A stretch of DNA of 64,000 bases from Limonium bicolor. Lineage: Eukaryota; Streptophyta; Magnoliopsida; Caryophyllales; Plumbaginaceae. This document shows positions 19,510-31,420 of this stretch, in pieces. A program made the position numbers and the translations under genes. The notes under the pieces were generated by a model, which made no database searches, was not told the DNA's origin, and saw only the letters and a list, made by a program, of their open reading frames with translations. Every line of letters starts with the position of its first letter. Position 1 is the stretch's first letter. The stretch covers positions 299,656,167 through 299,720,166 of the forward strand of contig CM041779.1 of NCBI GenBank assembly GCA_023374045.1. The letters are read 5' to 3'.

Positions 19510-22500
19510 TCATTTTTGAATCCATAACCCTTCATCATGGTTTGACTGTACATATTGAACGGTGTTAATGTGATAATCGTCGTCAACTGAAATATGAGAC
19601 GACTCAACCGACAATGGTGGAGTGTCTTCCACCAATTCAACATCATCTTCAACATCATTATCAAGCACACGTCTTTTGCCTTGAAGAACAACTGACCATT
19701 TTGAGTTACATGGATTGCTTATATAGAACACTTGCTTTGCATCAGTTGCAACAACAAATGGATCATCGGTTGAAGTAGTTCTACTGAGATCAACAAGTGT
19801 CAGCCCAAAATCATCAACACAGTAACCATGCTTGTTGTCCACCCATTTACAATGAAATAAAAAATATCATATTTTGTGTAGTCAAGGACCCATATATCTT
19901 GTATAACTCCATGATATTGTTTAGTGTCTACAGTAGGAGCAGGATCCCGAGCGTTTAGGTACAATTCCTGAGATGCAACAACACTGATTCCACTATTTTG
20001 CACTGTTGATTTACGATCCTGCTGCTCGGTGTAGAATGTGAACCCATTGATGTCATATCCTTCATATGATATGACATCAAGGTTTGGCCCAATTGCCAAC
20101 CACTGCAACAACTGTGGAACATTAACAGCATCTTCGGAAAACACCCTTTCCTTCAACCACTGAATAAAAGTTCTATTTTGTTCCTTCATTAACCTAACAA
20201 CGCTCATTGGTGGATTTTGTAGTCTAAGGATAGCCATATGTTCTTCAAAATATGGTTCAACCACATCTAAATGCTTTAAATCCAGTAAATGTGCTTTATT
20301 GAGCAATTCGACATCAGGTTTATACATTTTTCCCCTCCACACCCACTCCTTGGAATCTTCCATGATGTCTATCTTTTGGAAGACCGATGAGATCTACCCC
20401 TTCCAAATAGTGAGTGCAAAAGTCAATTGCTTCCTCGGTTGTATATCCCTCAACGATGCTTCCTTCTGGATATCGACGCTTCTTCATTTTTTTTAGAATA
20501 CCCATATATCTTTCAAACGGGTACATATATCGAAGATACATTGGTCCACACTCTTTAATTTCTCTAACCAAATGAACAACTAGGTGAACCATGATGTCAA
20601 AAAATGATGGAGGGAAGAACATCTCAAGCTGACATAATGTTAGGACAACATCAGCTTGCAACTTGTCTAACGTCTCCACATCGAGAACCTTTGCTGATAT
20701 AGCATTGAAAAAGAAACAAAGGTTTGTGATTGTCTTCCTTACATCTGCAGGCAATATACCACGAATTGCAATTGGTAGGAGTTGTTGCATTATTACACGA
20801 TAGTCATGTGATTTCATTCCAACCAATTTCAAATCTGACATGGAAACAAGACTTCGTATGTTAGATGAATATCTAGTTGGAACCTTGGTATTATGAAGAC
20901 TGCTGTAGAGACTATGTTTCTCCTGTTTTGACAAGGTGTGACAAGCGGGGGGGGGTAAAAATATACGCTTTCCGCGTTCTTGTGGAGCTAGTTCTACACG
21001 TATTCCCATTTCTATCATATCTTTTCGTGCTTTCATGTGGTCTTTTGTCTTCCATTTCATGTTGAGCAATGTCCCCATCAAACTTTCTCCCACATTTTTT
21101 TCTATATGCATTCCATCCAGACATTGTCTCACTTGTAGATGTTTCCAGTACTCTAGTTCCCAAAACACAGACTTCTTCTTCCAAATACTTTTTACTGGTC
21201 GCTTTAATGGAGGGCCAAAATTGTTATCAATATCTTTAAACCTTTTGAAAACAACAATACCAGATAAAGGATTATGAACAACACTAAATTCAGTTTTCCC
21301 ATTGAACTGTTTTGTCATTTTCCGGTATTTGTGGCCAATTGGTAGAAATCGTCTATTACCTAGATAGACATTTTTTCCACAGTGTTTCAGTCGAAGATCA
21401 ACTGAGTCATCCTCACATATAGGGCACGCCTTTGCTCCTTTGCACGAGTAACCATAAAGATTACTATAGGCAGGAAAATCATTTATTGTACAGAACAACA
21501 TTGCACGCAAATTGAATGTCCTTTGCATATGAGTCGTAAACCGTAGTTCCTTCATTCTACAGTAATTGCAAATCGTCGATCAATGGGGCAAGGAACACAT
21601 CTATTTTATTTCCAGGTTGTTTTGGTCCAGAGATTAGAAGGGTAAGCATAATGTTGTGTGGCTTCATACATAACCAAGAGGGAAGGTTGTATATAGCCAA
21701 CAAAACTGGCCAAGTACTGTGTATGCTACTCAATGTACCATAAGGGTTCATCCCGTCTATACACAAACCTAGTATTAAGTTTCTTGCATCCCGACCAAAC
21801 TCATCAAACATCCTATCGATATTTCTCCACTGTGGTGAATCCACAGGATGTCTAAGTTTTTCGTCCTTCTTTCTATTTGTTGCATGCCATCTTAGATTTT
21901 TTGCATCTTTCTCAATTGCGAACAAACATTTAAAACGAGGGATTATTGGCAAGTACCATAACACATTTGCCGGTACTTTAGTTGTCGTCACGTCACAATC
22001 TTTCTGTTTTCATTTCAGATAACGAGCCTCTCCACACTCGGAACAACTATCAGCATCTTCATTATCTTTCCAGTACAGTATGCACCCATTCGGACAAGCA
22101 TGAATTTTTCTGTATTCCATTCCCATTGGACACAACAATTTCTTTGCATGGTACGTGGACACAGGCAATTCATTTTGATCTGGAAGAACATCTTTCAGCA
22201 GTTCTAGTAAAGCAGTGAAACTTACGTCACTCCAACCGTGCTTTGCTTTCAGATTCATCAACTTCAATGCGACATTAAGTTTATTTAGCTTCAGCGGGTC
22301 ACATCCGGAGTACAACGGTGTCTTAGCTGACTCTTTCAAATTTTCATACGCACCCGGTTTTCCTGAATAATTTTGTTCAACATCTTGTAGCATATCATCA
22401 ATTAGATCCTCATCTGCTTCACTTAGCTCTGAATCAATATCATCCGCTTCTAAGTTCTCAACATAAGGTTAAATATCTGGTTGTTCTTCATGTCTCTCAT

Positions 22501-22747
22501 CAGACATATCCACATTATCAGAACTCTCACCGTGCCACTTCCACACAGTGTAGTTTTCCATGAAACCGTAGCGAACGAGGTGGTCAAAGATTTGGCGTTT
22601 ATTATACTTCAAGTCAAGCTTGCATTTTCTACAAGGGCATAGAATGTAGCCACAATTCTCAGGGCGCAAATTGTGTTCAGCAACTCTGCAAAATTCCCTT
22701 ACCCCTTCAATATAGTCATCACCAAGTTCTTCCATCGTGCCTTTCAT
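19510..22747 (-). pseudogene. TNP2-type CACTA transposase, decayed
   Basis: Catalyses excision and insertion of CACTA elements. The minus strand shows, in order: a Transpos_assoc start (22747-22469: CGYILCPCRKCK, IFDHLVRYGF); the Transposase_21 region (22393-21557: PLYSGCDPLKLN, DGMNPYG, then ISGPKQPGNKIDVFLAPLIDDL); its continuation (21555 on: FPAYSNLYGYSCKGAKACPIC); a DUF4218 block (MFFPPSFFDIMVHLVVHLV, near 20590); and a DUF4216 block (19842-19510: DNKHGYCVDDFGLTLVDL, AKQVFYISNP). Breaks: TGA at 22010-22012; TAG at 21557-21559, where relatives have Trp; a frameshift just after it, near 21500-21530; and another near 19845, where the sense moves between overlapping frames. A further stop lies near 22469. 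It therefore encodes no full protein, though most of its ~1000 residues are still readable. Confidence 0.9.
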
Positions 22748-23639
22748 ATGTGATCAAGATACTTGTCATCATGGATCATGCAGGTGTGGAGGGTGATTTT
22801 TCGGTATGAGGGGGTCTATCCAAATATGATCTGACTGAGAAGCCTAGGTCGTAGAAAATGCCATTCTGTGGAGGGTGAAAACCCGTTATTCTTGGCATCC
22901 CTCAAATACCTACTAAATCGTCCGTCTTTCCCAGAAAGCATAAAGGGGAGTGCAAGTGTGCACTACACCCGCTTTCAATGGGCCCCACGCGGACTGATGC
23001 CTCTACAAGGCAGATTTGACTAGAGTCCACCTAGTTTGACCTACGATACTAGGAAGGAAGGGAATGAGGGTTCTAAGAACCGTTGGTTGACTCTGATTGT
23101 TGCTTATGGATAGGGCTTATCTGATCATTACAGAGATTCTATTGTGGGTTCGCACTGGGTTACACCCCTTAGAAGTGGCAATGACCACGACTTCGGATTG
23201 GTGCCCGAGGAAACCTCGGTCTCCAATTGTCAGGATTGCCTTCTTTCAAAACCTTTTTTAGAGAGATTCATTTAAAGCCAAGGATAGTATTAGGACAAAA
23301 AGAGAGAAAGAGTGGATGATGCGAGCTTTTCTGTCAAACTAGCGTCCAGAAGAGGAACCAGTGAATTCGGCTGAGTATGGAATGAAAGATTGGGAACATG
23401 CTGATGTTGAGGAAATGATTAAGATTGAAGTCTGATGGTTTAAAGTTTGTGGGAGCCGAAGAAGGTTTGAGTGTTTGAGAGATATGAAAGCCACCTTAGT
23501 GGGGGAAAAGAGTTTTTGTTTGGAATGGGGTCGCACCCTAGATGGGCTGCCTACGTACTCAACACCCTGTTGAGATCAGACCTTACGTAGTTCACGGATT
23601 TTGGGGTTTTGGAAGTTTTGAAGGGTTTGAAGTTTTGGG

Positions 23640-23800
23640 TGTGAGACGCTCGGGTCTATGAGACGGTTGGGATGGGATGGGATGTCAAGGCCTGTGAGAC
23701 ACTCGGGTCTGTGAGACGCTTGAATCTTAAAATGGTGGAGAAATTGAGATGTTCGAGTCTGTGAGGCGCTCGGGCCTGTGAGACGTTAGAAGTTTGAGAG
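23640..23800. repeat. Degenerate GTGAGACGCTCGGGTCT repeat cluster in the long LTR-like block
   Basis: GTGAGACGCTCGGGTCT, TATGAGACGGTTGG, GTGAGACACTCGGGTCT, GTGAGACGCTTGAATC, GTGAGGCGCTCGGGCCT and GTGAGACGTT follow one another in 160 bp. The GTGAGACG start is the same word that opens the GTCCGG clusters in Athila (6222) and in the solo LTR (near 59905). Confidence 0.7.
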
Positions 23801-24279
23801 AAGCTAGAATTCGCAAGATGATTTGAATTTAAGGGTGAATTGGAGTTTGAATGATGACTTGAGTATGTGAGGCAATTGGAATTTGGGAGAGATCCTGGGT
23901 TTTTTGGGTTCGAGGTTCGAAAAGAGTTGAGGTTTTGGGATATTTCGGGATTTGAAATGAGATGATGATGGGTTGAGTTGTTTGGAGGAATGATTGTCAA
24001 AATCGTCTCCCTTAAAGTTTAAAACCGAAAAGTCATTTTTGTTGTAAAAGGGCGGATAATCCCGAGGGATTACCCTATGTACCCCCTCGAACACGACACT
24101 TAATTAATGGTAAGTGCCGAGGCTCGAAAGATGGGGCAATGAATTTATGTCGAAAAATAGGATTTAGAGAGAAACACCATGAATGAGATGTTCTCGGTCA
24201 GACCCTAATAACGTCTCTAACTCCCGGGTTTTAAAACGTTAAAAACCGAAAACCTTGAAATCGAGCGGAAGGGAGTTAG

Positions 24280-24450
24280 ACGATTCTAAAATCCCGACTG
24301 CAACTAGGAAGACAGTTACATCCCTAGCACCCCGCCTTGTAAAAATCTAGGCTGCAATTAGGGGAGGTTTGTCACCCTAATGCCCCGCCTAAAGAGATCC
24401 AGACTGCGACAAGGGATGTTACGACCCCAGTGCCCCGCCTCGGATTTTTA
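24280..24450. repeat. Three ~60-70-bp tandem units ending in GCCCCGCCT
   Basis: Units read GACTGCAACTAGG...AGCACCCCGCCTTG, GGCTGCAATTAGG...ATGCCCCGCCTAA and GACTGCGACAAGG...GTGCCCCGCCTCGG, with about 60-70 bp between starts. They lie in the LTR-like block and have no coding sense. Confidence 0.7.
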
Positions 24451-24906
24451 TTCGGAGGAGAAACAAGTAATGTCACACTAGGAAGAAACGTTCTTTGAAG
24501 GTGTTAGACATCCTATGTTCCCCGAAAACAATTTATTTTGGGTTTGAAAACTAAGTTAGGAAATTTGTGAAGTTGTTCGGAATTCTCGATGAAGAAACAC
24601 TGATTTTGAGAAATGATTTTAGGAGAAAACTTTCTGTATATGTGAGAAGAACTTTCTGCGTTTGAGAAGAGTTTTCTGTGATGTGAGAAGAGTTTTTCCT
24701 TTAAAATTCCACAAAATGGTTTCTTTTGAAAACTTATGAAATAAAGTGATGGCTTGAAATTCTTTTGGTTTTTGGGTTTTGAAAGGAATTTACAAGATGA
24801 AAATGAATTGAAAGGAGTCGGGTTTGAAAGATGTGTTGGAATTGATTTGATTTGGTCTTTTGGTCAAGGTCAAGATTTGACACTTGTGGACTTGGTTTGG
24901 GTTGGT

Positions 24907-25120
24907 GGGCTAATGGGCCGAGTTGGGCTGATGGGCCGAGTTGGCTGATGGGCCGAGTTGGGCTGATGGGCCGAGTTGGGCTGATGGGCCGAGTTGGGCT
25001 GATGGGCCGAGTTGGGCTGATGGGCCGAGTTGGGCTGATGGCCGAGTTGGGCTGATGGGCCGAGTTGGGCTGATGGGCCGAGTTGGGCTGATGGGCCGAG
25101 TTGGGCTAATGGGCCGAGTT
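24907..25120. repeat. 18-bp minisatellite, 12 copies (GGGCTGATGGGCCGAGTT)
   Basis: Twelve near-perfect head-to-tail copies of GGGCTGATGGGCCGAGTT occupy 214 bp. Two copies have lost one G, and the first and last carry A for G in the sixth position. The open frames over it (repeats of ADGPSW or GLMGRV) come from the repeat and are not evidence of a gene. Such uniformity points to recent expansion. Confidence 0.95.
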
Positions 25121-25579
25121 GGGCTATGGGCTTTGGGCCAAATGTTTGGATATGGGCCTAGGCCGCGGGTTTGGGTGATGAGATATTGGGCCTTGGGTTC
25201 GATGATGAGGTATTGGGCCTTGGGTTTCGATTTCGGGCTTCGGGTTTGGGCCTTGGGCTTTGGTTTTTGGGCTACGATGGTGGAACTTCAGGCTAGACTT
25301 GTGAGGTAGGGGGATTGATTTATGAACTAAAGAGTTTGGACCAGGTTAGTGGACTTTTGAAGTTGTGGGCCGGATTGGCTCTTGGAAGTGGGCTAGCGAC
25401 AGTTAGTTAAAACAGGGAGAGGGTTTGAATTTTGAAAAGTGATGAATGAAACCGAGAGACAATCCTGGTTTTGACCTTCTCCTTTTTTATTGGAATGATG
25501 ATCAAAGGAGAGGGTTTTGGATCGGAATGGAATAATAAGGTTTATTAACCAATTAATCTTGATTGTTGGTGTAATGAGG

Positions 25580-25830
25580 GTAAAAGAGGATTCCACCCAC
25601 ATAAAACGAATGAGAGACCCGTTAGGCATGGGGTGGTTTCACATCTTAAACCCTCCTAGATAGCCTTAAGGGCTTGTTTTTTGATGCTTTTGTTCTTACA
25701 TACATATAAGGGTGGTTTGAGTATTTTCTGAAGTTATAGGAGGCTATTGCCCCACGAAACGAATGAGAGACCCGTTAGGTGTGAGGCGATAACACATCCT
25801 AAACTTTTCTGTCAGCTTAAGGCCCTAAGG
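25580..25830. repeat. Pair of repeats around ACGAATGAGAGACCCGTTAGG
   Basis: AAACGAATGAGAGACCCGTTAGG occurs at about 25605 and again at about 25758. The flanks are also similar (CACATC then TAAAC, and TTAAGG near the end), so this is a tandem duplication of about 155 bp within the LTR-like block. Confidence 0.6.
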
Positions 25831-27720
25831 GAAATAACTAGGGCTTACGTACAGCAAACAAAAGCAAGGAGCGGATTGATATTCCAGGGGATGAACAGTA
25901 AGTGTGAATGTGTACAGCAAGCAGCAATTAAAAATATCACAGGACGCAAGCGCATGGGAAACAGGATGAGGTTTATTTCCAGACAACAAAAATAGAATAG
26001 AAACCCAACCAAACGCTTAGAAGAGCATCAAACCAAAACTTAAGCACACAACATGGGTAACAACAAAATAGGTTGATTATCCATGAAACATAAACCCTGA
26101 ACAGGTAGCTGTGAACACCAACTCAAACAGATGGAATCAACAGATTTAGGTTAGAGTTTAGTACCGAGAGGGAGCATGAAAATCTCCGGTTTAACCCATG
26201 TCTGATAGAGTCTCACCGAGGTGTCAAATAAAACGACCCTAATGAACCAGTTCTGTAAACCAAGAATTCAAAGCACAGGGGTATCCTGCTCTTACACAAA
26301 CCCGAGAGTGAGAGCAGTAAACAGATCACTAGCAATTAATGACAGGGGAAAATCGGGAAGCGACCAGTTTCACAATGTTAAAGAGCAGAGCAGGAGGTAT
26401 AAACCCAACAAATGTTCTAACCTGTTTCTGATCGATTATTGACAGCATGAATATGCCCAGCGTAAAGGATATGCAACATAAAAGCTCGGACAGGGAAATA
26501 ATCAATTGGTAGTACGAAATAATAAGGATCGAAGATTCGGACTCCAGACCAAGGATGCACACTGACTTTGAGGTGAGTATTTCGAACTGGGTCAGAAGAA
26601 CCATACAGACAGAAGAGAAGATAGAACGAAGTATTATAGGAAAATGAAACACGCGGAAGATTAAAAGCAAACAAAAATTTGAACACGCCCAAGTTCTTAC
26701 CATGTCCGTGGACTACAAGGTCCGTATCAGGTCTTTTGACGAGGGCAATCGACAAAATGAATATGCAGAAGAGGAGTGCTAAAACGTACAGTCGGAGTCA
26801 AAGTTAAAAGGAACTATGCATGCTCATACTTGGTCGAAAGGGAAAACCACGAAGTAAACGACATAGATGAATTATTATGAAGTTCTTTGTGACCAGAGAC
26901 TTGCAAAATTGAAATTTGCAGCTCTAGCTCTAGAATCTTAACAAATAACCGAAAAGAAGGTTATAGTACAAATCGAACTCCGCTTTGTCAGCAGCATTTT
27001 TAACAGAGCCATGCTCTTCTTTCGCCCTTGCAGGCGAAGTTTTCTTTTAGCGCTTGAACAAAAATGGGAGAAATAACAAAATCAAACTCAGAAGAAGTGA
27101 GGGAGAGAAAGAAAAATACAGCGAGAAGGAGATGGCTAAGAGGTGGAGGTTCTCCTGAAATGCGAACCTAGTCTTACCGTGTGAAACGAGAAGTGAAATC
27201 ACAGAGGGGAGGGAAAAGGAGATTGCAAACGGAATCTGAGCTTTACGAAATAGGAGGGAATGGCGAGGCGTTTCGAGAGATTTTCTTCACAGTAACAAGT
27301 AATGGAGGTGATGGTGGTCAGCGGCGAAGATGAAAGGGGGCGGTGGTGGAATGATTTCTGGCGTAGATGGTGGTGATGTCGATGGTGGCGAGGATGATTT
27401 CCGGTGATCGCAAGGGAAGAAAAGTCGGAAGGTTTTTCTGGGTTTTCAAACTCGCATGCAGGGAACTGAAGGGGTAGAGACCATCGATCGTAAGAATTCG
27501 TGAATGATCAAAAGGGAATCGTGGTGGGTCGTCTCCAGCGTGAACAGTAGGGTTTGTATTATGGTTATTTTATAGACAGGATCTAGGGTTTTTGGAAGAT
27601 AAGGCTGGCCTCTTAGTTGGGCTTTCTTAAGAAGGAAATGGGCCTTTATTGGGGGATTGTGATAAGAAGAGGGCCCGGATTTGATGTGGGCCAAAATAAA
27701 ATCAAGAGTGCTTCTAGCAA

Positions 27721-27776
27721 GGTTTGAACCCAGAACCTGTGCCATCCACTCTAGTGTACTCTACCGCTTAAGCCAT
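27721..27776 (-). other. tRNA-like segment (A-box and B-box words)
   Basis: Minus strand: TGGCTTAAGCGGTAGAGTA resembles a tRNA D-arm/A-box, and 20 nt further GGTTCTGGGTTCAAACC resembles the T-arm/B-box. The spacing is close to that in tRNA genes, but no acceptor stem is evident. It could be the head of a tRNA-derived SINE or a tRNA-like promoter remnant inside the LTR-like block. Confidence 0.3.
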
Positions 27777-28057
27777 GAATTGATAAACCAATAAGTAATA
27801 AAAAAAAAGAATACATACAAAATAATAAGATAAGTAAATCAGACAAAAACGGGGATGAGTTTAAAACCGGATTATCGTTTGAAAAATCATTTTCGGAAAA
27901 TCATGATTTTACGAAATGCTTTGAAAAGGATTGTAAAACGACGGTTTCATTTTGGCATGCACGTAAATACAGTTTGAGAAAGAAAGGCGACGACCCCTCT
28001 TGTTTTATTATTATTTCGGAATTTGCTTCATGGGGTGAGAATTTTTGGTGTCTACAG

Positions 28058-28990
28058 GGTCCTTGTCAACATTATTTGTATTATACATATTTTTTCAACC
28101 TAAACCCATCCAATCACGCCAGATCCCACTTGTGAGCGAGTTTCTGATAAGTTGTTCAATATAAATTTCAGCAGCATTTCACTACATTTCTTCAAGTACA
28201 CGATATTGATAAGTTCGTCATCAATATATGCACTCGAAGAAAAGTAGAGAAATAGAACCGAAATTTTATATTGAACCACATATCAGATGCCCATTCACAT
28301 CCTAAGTGGTAAGATCTAACGATCATGGACAGTCCCAACGGGGACTACCCAAGATATACCCCTATTGGATATATCTTGGACGGGTAACTATGTTTGATTT
28401 CATCAACCAAAGTTTAACGAAAAAAAATTATCCAGAACCAAAGAGAAGAAGATAAGTTCAAGTATATTACCGGTTTCAGAAGAAGAGAGTGAAGAACAAC
28501 GCTAAATCCACAAATTTATCTTTGCAGCAGGGGTTCCACAGATGCAGCAGCAGCTCCACAGATTTTAATTTCTAGAAAGGTGAAAAAAGAAGAGAATGAA
28601 GTGCAACACAGATTTATATATGTTCCTTGCTGCCAGTAATAGTATGAAGAAGAGAATAAACAGCATAGCGTAGTATTGTTCCTTGTTGAAAGAGAGAAGA
28701 AGATAATTTCAAGTATATTACCGGTTCCGGAAGAAGAGCATTGATGTTCCACAGATGATGCAGCAGCTCCACAGATTATAATCTCTAGAAAGGTGAAAAA
28801 AGAAGAGAATGAAGAGCAGCACAAATAATCAAAAGCATCACATAGAGAAGTAGATGCAACAACACAAATAGGAGAAGATAATTTTTCATGTTTTTATGAA
28901 GAAATGATTGTGGTTCATCAAACTGGAATTCCAGTACCTTTAAGTGATTTTGGAATATCATCAGTGCAGCATGGAGAGAGTTATTTTCTA
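28058..28990. other. CACTA 5' region with repeated AAGTATATTACCGG and GTTCCTTG words
   Basis: Non-coding. AAGTTCAAGTATATTACCGG (28455) and AATTTCAAGTATATTACCGG (28700), each followed by TTCCGGAAGAAGAG-like sequence and GCAGCAGCTCCACAGAT, form a 240-bp-spaced direct repeat. ATGTTCCTTGCTGCC (28620) and TTGTTCCTTGTTG (28675) lie between. These words recur near 32160-32670. Confidence 0.6.
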
Positions 28991-29007
28991 GTACGGATGA
29001 TAATTAG

Positions 29008-29011
29008 TTGA

Positions 29012-29043
<32 letters not shown>

Positions 29044-29105
29044 TATTATATTATTATTATTTTTTTATTATTATTATTATATTATTATTATTATTATTAT
29101 TATTG
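29008..29105. repeat. (ATT)n microsatellite
   Basis: About 100 bp of ATT triplets with a few interruptions (ATTATATT, a run of seven T). Confidence 0.95.
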
Positions 29106-29889
29106 CTATATATAGTGTTTTGTATCCTTAGGGGAAGTAAAATTATACTGTAAAAAGTTTCATGCAGTACAACGAATTAATCATGATAGAGAACAAAATA
29201 GTAGTATTTAATTTTTACTATATGAATGTGATGATGATCATGTGAATTTAAAAGAACAACTTCATCGACAAGAACAAGAACCAACATAAGAAGGTATCTA
29301 TCTGGCTCTTTGTAGGTCCCAAGGTTTGATTAATGGGTAGCTAGCGAGATAGCATGAATATTTATGCTCTAATTGTTGTCTGATTGGTTCAGCCTTATTA
29401 CATAAATCAACCTTGTTTTCAGGTTTCATGTTACGCTCAAATTAATTTTCTTCAACCTTGTTTTCCTTCTGTTTGTTTCTGACCGAGAGCAAGCCACTGC
29501 TACTGATTTCCTTTCTTTTGCCACATGATTAGTAACTCAAGTGCCCTTGATTCCCCTCTGTGCATGCCCGGTTCCTTGTGCTCAAGTCTCTGAAAATTGG
29601 AGCAGATCAAGGCAAACTAAGCAAGGTAAAAGTTGCTGCTAAGTTCTCTCCTGTTCCTTCTTACTTCCTTCTCCTCTGTTCTGATTTTTTTGTCCGAGAA
29701 TTCTGATTCATGGCCACTAAACTCCTGTCTCATTTGTAACCCTTAACTTATGCTTAATCTATGTCTTAAAACTACACTAAATCACTTGTAAACTGCTGTT
29801 CGAAATATGTTGTTAAATCTGATAACAATGAGCTGGAAGTTTCTTGGGTTGTGGAGTAATTATGCTAGAAAACTGAAACCACAACCTAT
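29106..29889. other. AT-rich spacer before the right 190-bp array
   Basis: No gene and no clear repeat. Probably untranslated sequence of the CACTA element. Confidence 0.4.
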
Positions 29890-31420
29890 ACATTACTTCC
29901 TTCCAATTTCTCTTTTAATGCATTAAATATATTTCTAGCTTTCCCAGTGTGTTTACACTCTTATTTAGATGTATTAGGAAGGTTTTAGGTCCATTTTCAA
30001 ACCATTGCAAACACTCTTATACCATCTGTATTACAGTTATACAGAAACTACAATTTACAGAAAATCTGAAAACATAATTTGTATATCTCCTCTTCACGTT
30101 TTCTTTTAGTCCATTAATCTATTTCCAATTCCGCCCAAAGTTTCTACCCAACTAGATAAGTGTATTAGGAAAGTTTTGAACTCAAAACCAACCCAAAACA
30201 ACACTTTCAATACTTCTGAAAGTTCATTATATAGAAACCAAAACCGCAGAAATCTGTAAACACCAATTTTGTACAGCTCCTCTTCAAGCTTTCTTTTAGT
30301 TCATTATTCTGTCTCCAGTTCCACCCAAAGTTTTTACCCAACTAGCTAAGTGTATTAGGAAAGTTTTGAACTCAAAAACAACCCAAAACAACACTATTAA
30401 CTCTTCTAAAAGTTCATTATACAGAACCGTTACACTGCAGAAAACTGAAAATCTAATTTCTGTACAGCTCCCCTTCAAGCTTTCTTTTAGGCTATTAATC
30501 AGTCTCCAATTCCACCAAAATTTTTACCCTACTAGCTAAGTGTATTAGGAAGATTTTGAACTTAAAAAAAAACCCAAGACAAAACTATTAACTCTTCTGA
30601 AAGTTTATTATACAAAAATGTTACACTGCAGGAAACTGAAAAGCTAATTTCTGTACAGCTCCTCTTCAAGCTTTCTTTTAGGCTATTAATCAGTTTCTAA
30701 TTCCACCCAAAGTTTTTACCCAACTAGCTAAGTGTATTAGGAAAGTTTTGAACTAAAAAACAACCTAAAACAACACTATTAACTCTTCTGAAAGTTCATT
30801 ATACAGAACCGTTACACTACAGAAAACTGAAAAGCTAATTTCTGTACAACTCCTTTTCAAGCTTTCTTTTAGGCTATTAATCAGTTTCTAATTCCACCCA
30901 ATGTTTTACCCAACTATATAAGTGCATTAGGAAGGTTTTAAACTTAAAACAGACTCAACATAACATGGACAACACCTCTAAACTTTCTTTACACAGAACT
31001 GATTAACTGCAGGAAAACGGAAACCACCAAAACTGGTATCTTCTCTTTTATCTTTCTTTTGTTTCTAATCTGACTTCTAATTTTCCCCCAAATTATTTAC
31101 CCCTTAGTTAAGTGATTTATCAAGATTTTAAACTCAGAAACCACCCAAAACCACACTGAAAACTCTACTGAATCTCCCTTATACTGAACCAAAAAACTGC
31201 AGAAACTGAAACTAAGTTTCTGCACTCTACTACTTCCTCTTTCTCTTTTTAATGTGTTATCTGGTTTCTCCAATATCCCCCAGCTTATTTACACTTAGTA
31301 TAATGTGTTACCAAGGTTTTAAGTCCATTATCAAGCCACTACAATCTTCATATTACCTCTGAAAAGTTAGTATACAGAAAAACCAAAACTTACAGAAACT
31401 GAAAACTAAGTGAGCCGTGT
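29890..31420. repeat. Right array of the ~190-bp tandem repeat (8 copies)
   Basis: The phrase AAGTGTATTAGGAAAGTTTTGAA recurs near 29968 (partial), 30156, 30346, 30537, 30727, 30917, 31105 and 31300. Each unit contains TTCCACCCAAAGTTTTTACCCA upstream and ATACAGAACCGTTACACTGCAG downstream. The central copies (30150-30900) are most alike and the edge copies most diverged, as expected if the array grew from the middle. It matches the left array at 300-1250 in the same orientation. Confidence 0.9.

Larger units (their letters stand above)
22785..28057 (-). mobile_element. Long LTR-like block (~5.3 kb), probably a solo LTR of a Tat/Retand-like element
   Basis: On the minus strand it begins TGTAGACACCAAAAATTC at 28057, a start I associate with Tat/Retand-type plant LTRs, and ends CCCTCCACA at 22785. 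It has TG/CA ends and no protein-coding domain. It lies just upstream of the TNP2 start, within CACTA sequence. I could not find a matching 5-bp duplication (CCTGC against GACCC on the minus strand), so this may be a recombined or partly deleted insertion. It contains several tandem repeats, listed separately. Alternative: two adjacent unrelated fragments. Confidence 0.45.

Noticed and set aside
24852..25309. Open frames with ADGPSW or GLMGRV repeats
   Set aside because: Direct reading of the 18-bp minisatellite; the peptide repeat appears in more than one frame and no gene context exists.
22785..28057. Intact retrotransposon in the long LTR-like block
   Set aside because: No gag or pol motif, primer site or internal LTR pair could be found in any frame.
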